Assembly: GCA_938022295.1 (NCBI GenBank) | Contig: CALIDR010000286.1 | Location: 1 to 5,883, forward strand | Length of the DNA stretch: 5,883 nt | Source of the DNA: an uncultured Burkholderiaceae bacterium | GTDB taxonomy: Bacteria > Pseudomonadota > Gammaproteobacteria > Burkholderiales > Burkholderiaceae_C | Direction of reading: 5' to 3' | Shown: positions 5,409 to 5,883 of the stretch, in pieces | How positions within the stretch are numbered: position 1 is the stretch's first letter | How the letters are laid out: the number at the start of each line of letters is the position of its first letter | Notes under the pieces: model-generated | What the model saw: the letters and a program-made list of their open reading frames with translations, nothing else | The model's database searches: none | Told to the model about the DNA's origin: nothing | Translations under genes and position numbers: made by a program

Positions 5409-5883
5409 ATGGATTCGAAGGGCCCGCAACGCCGGTCGTTCGCCAGCCGGGGCCGGATCGTGGTTGCCGCCGCCGTCGTGCTCGCCGGCTGCGCAACGAC
5501 GCCGGCGCCAGTCGAACAGATCAAGTACTTCACGCAGGCGTTCGTGGCCGTCGATGCCGTCGGGCAGCCGCTGCTCGACGACCTGGCGCTCGCCGAGCGT
5601 GCCGTCGGTCGCCGGGCCGCGCAGCGCCGCGCCGCCGCGCCGCCGCCGGCTGAAGGTGGTGCGTCGTGCTCGTCGCGCGATGCGCCGTGGGTCGTTTCGC
5701 CGTTCGACGCCAGGCTCGGCTTCATCGACGGCTTCTGCCTCGAGGACGTCGGCACCTTCGCCGACCTCGGCGATCCGCGCGCCACCGCCGAGCTGCGCGG
5801 CGGCCTGCGGGTGATCGGGCGCTACGCCGAGGTGTTGTCGGCGTTGGCCGAGGGGCGCAACGTCGATCAGGCGCTCGGCGAAG
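5409..5883 (+). CDS. putative outer-membrane lipoprotein, 3' end outside the window
   Basis: The first 158 residues are present and the frame is still open at the window edge, so this gene is partial. I do not recognise the family. The N-terminus has a basic region (Arg8, Arg9, Arg14, Arg16), a hydrophobic run IVVAAAVVLAGC, and a lipobox LAGC at 25-28, so Cys28 would be lipidated after signal peptidase II cleavage. Ala29 at the +2 place, not Asp, favours sorting to the outer membrane. The mature part has a helical stretch (about 36-75), a low-complexity Arg/Ala/Pro linker (about 66-85), and a second segment with FDARLGFIDGFC (99-110) and further helices. Cys87 and Cys110 could form a disulphide in the periplasm. 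The ATG is supported by GGGAG (5398-5402, 6-nt spacing). It is divergent from the oxidoreductase gene, so any functional link is only positional. Confidence 0.8.
   Translation, partial: MDSKGPQRRSFASRGRIVVAAAVVLAGCATTPAPVEQIKYFTQAFVAVDAVGQPLLDDLALAERAVGRRAAQRRAAAPPPAEGGASCSSRDAPWVVSPFDARLGFIDGFCLEDVGTFADLGDPRATAELRGGLRVIGRYAEVLSALAEGRNVDQALGE

Noticed and set aside
4030..5496. Extension of the binding-protein frame upstream to 5496, giving an 813-residue protein
   Set aside because: The extension is out-of-frame antisense-like sequence over the oxidoreductase gene, and a signal peptide must be N-terminal.
5171..5814. Open frames on both strands across the divergent region and lipoprotein start
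   Set aside because: Neither has a supported start or motif, while the third plus frame gives a lipoprotein with ribosome site, signal sequence and lipobox.
1..5883. CRISPR array, tRNA, transposon ends, toxin-antitoxin pair or phage genes
   Set aside because: No regularly spaced repeats, cloverleaf-like segments, transposase or integrase motifs, or paired small toxin-like ORFs were seen on either strand.

Overview
The window is very GC-rich, with third codon positions almost all G or C. It carries an orphan Bug/TctC-type periplasmic binding protein, a family greatly expanded in Burkholderiales. This suggests a high-GC betaproteobacterium of the order Burkholderiales; that is inferred from composition and gene content, with no rRNA or marker phylogeny available.

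Layout: (1) Bases 61-3068, plus strand: selO (protein AMPylator), then an alpha/beta hydrolase of the DUF900-like type, then a small unrecognised ORF with a TTG start. The gaps are 74 and 33 nt, so the three could be one transcript, although the hydrolase has its own strong ribosome site and a possible -10 element. (2) Bases 3055-5174, minus strand: an MDR-type quinone oxidoreductase (4188-5174), followed after 158 nt by a Bug/TctC solute-binding protein (3055-4029). These converge on the plus-strand genes with a 14-bp overlap at the 3' ends. The 158-nt gap holds GC-rich stem-loops without a T-tract. (3) Bases 5175-5408: a divergent intergenic region with a good TTGACA -35 box facing right and a widely spaced 9-bp inverted repeat. 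(4) Bases 5409 to the window end, plus strand: the N-terminal 158 residues of an unrecognised lipoprotein, cut by the window edge.

Functionally this looks like ordinary housekeeping and accessory chromosome rather than a mobile or defence island. SelO is a redox-linked AMPylating pseudokinase. The oxidoreductase and binding protein may serve uptake and reduction of a small organic compound, but no TctA/TctB membrane components are present. I see no tRNA, rRNA, CRISPR array, insertion sequence or clear new multi-gene system. The points most worth a second look are the reciprocal Cys/Phe swap in SelO, the codon-use break in the small ORF, and the repeats in the intergenic regions. No stretch over 300 bases lacks a gene.
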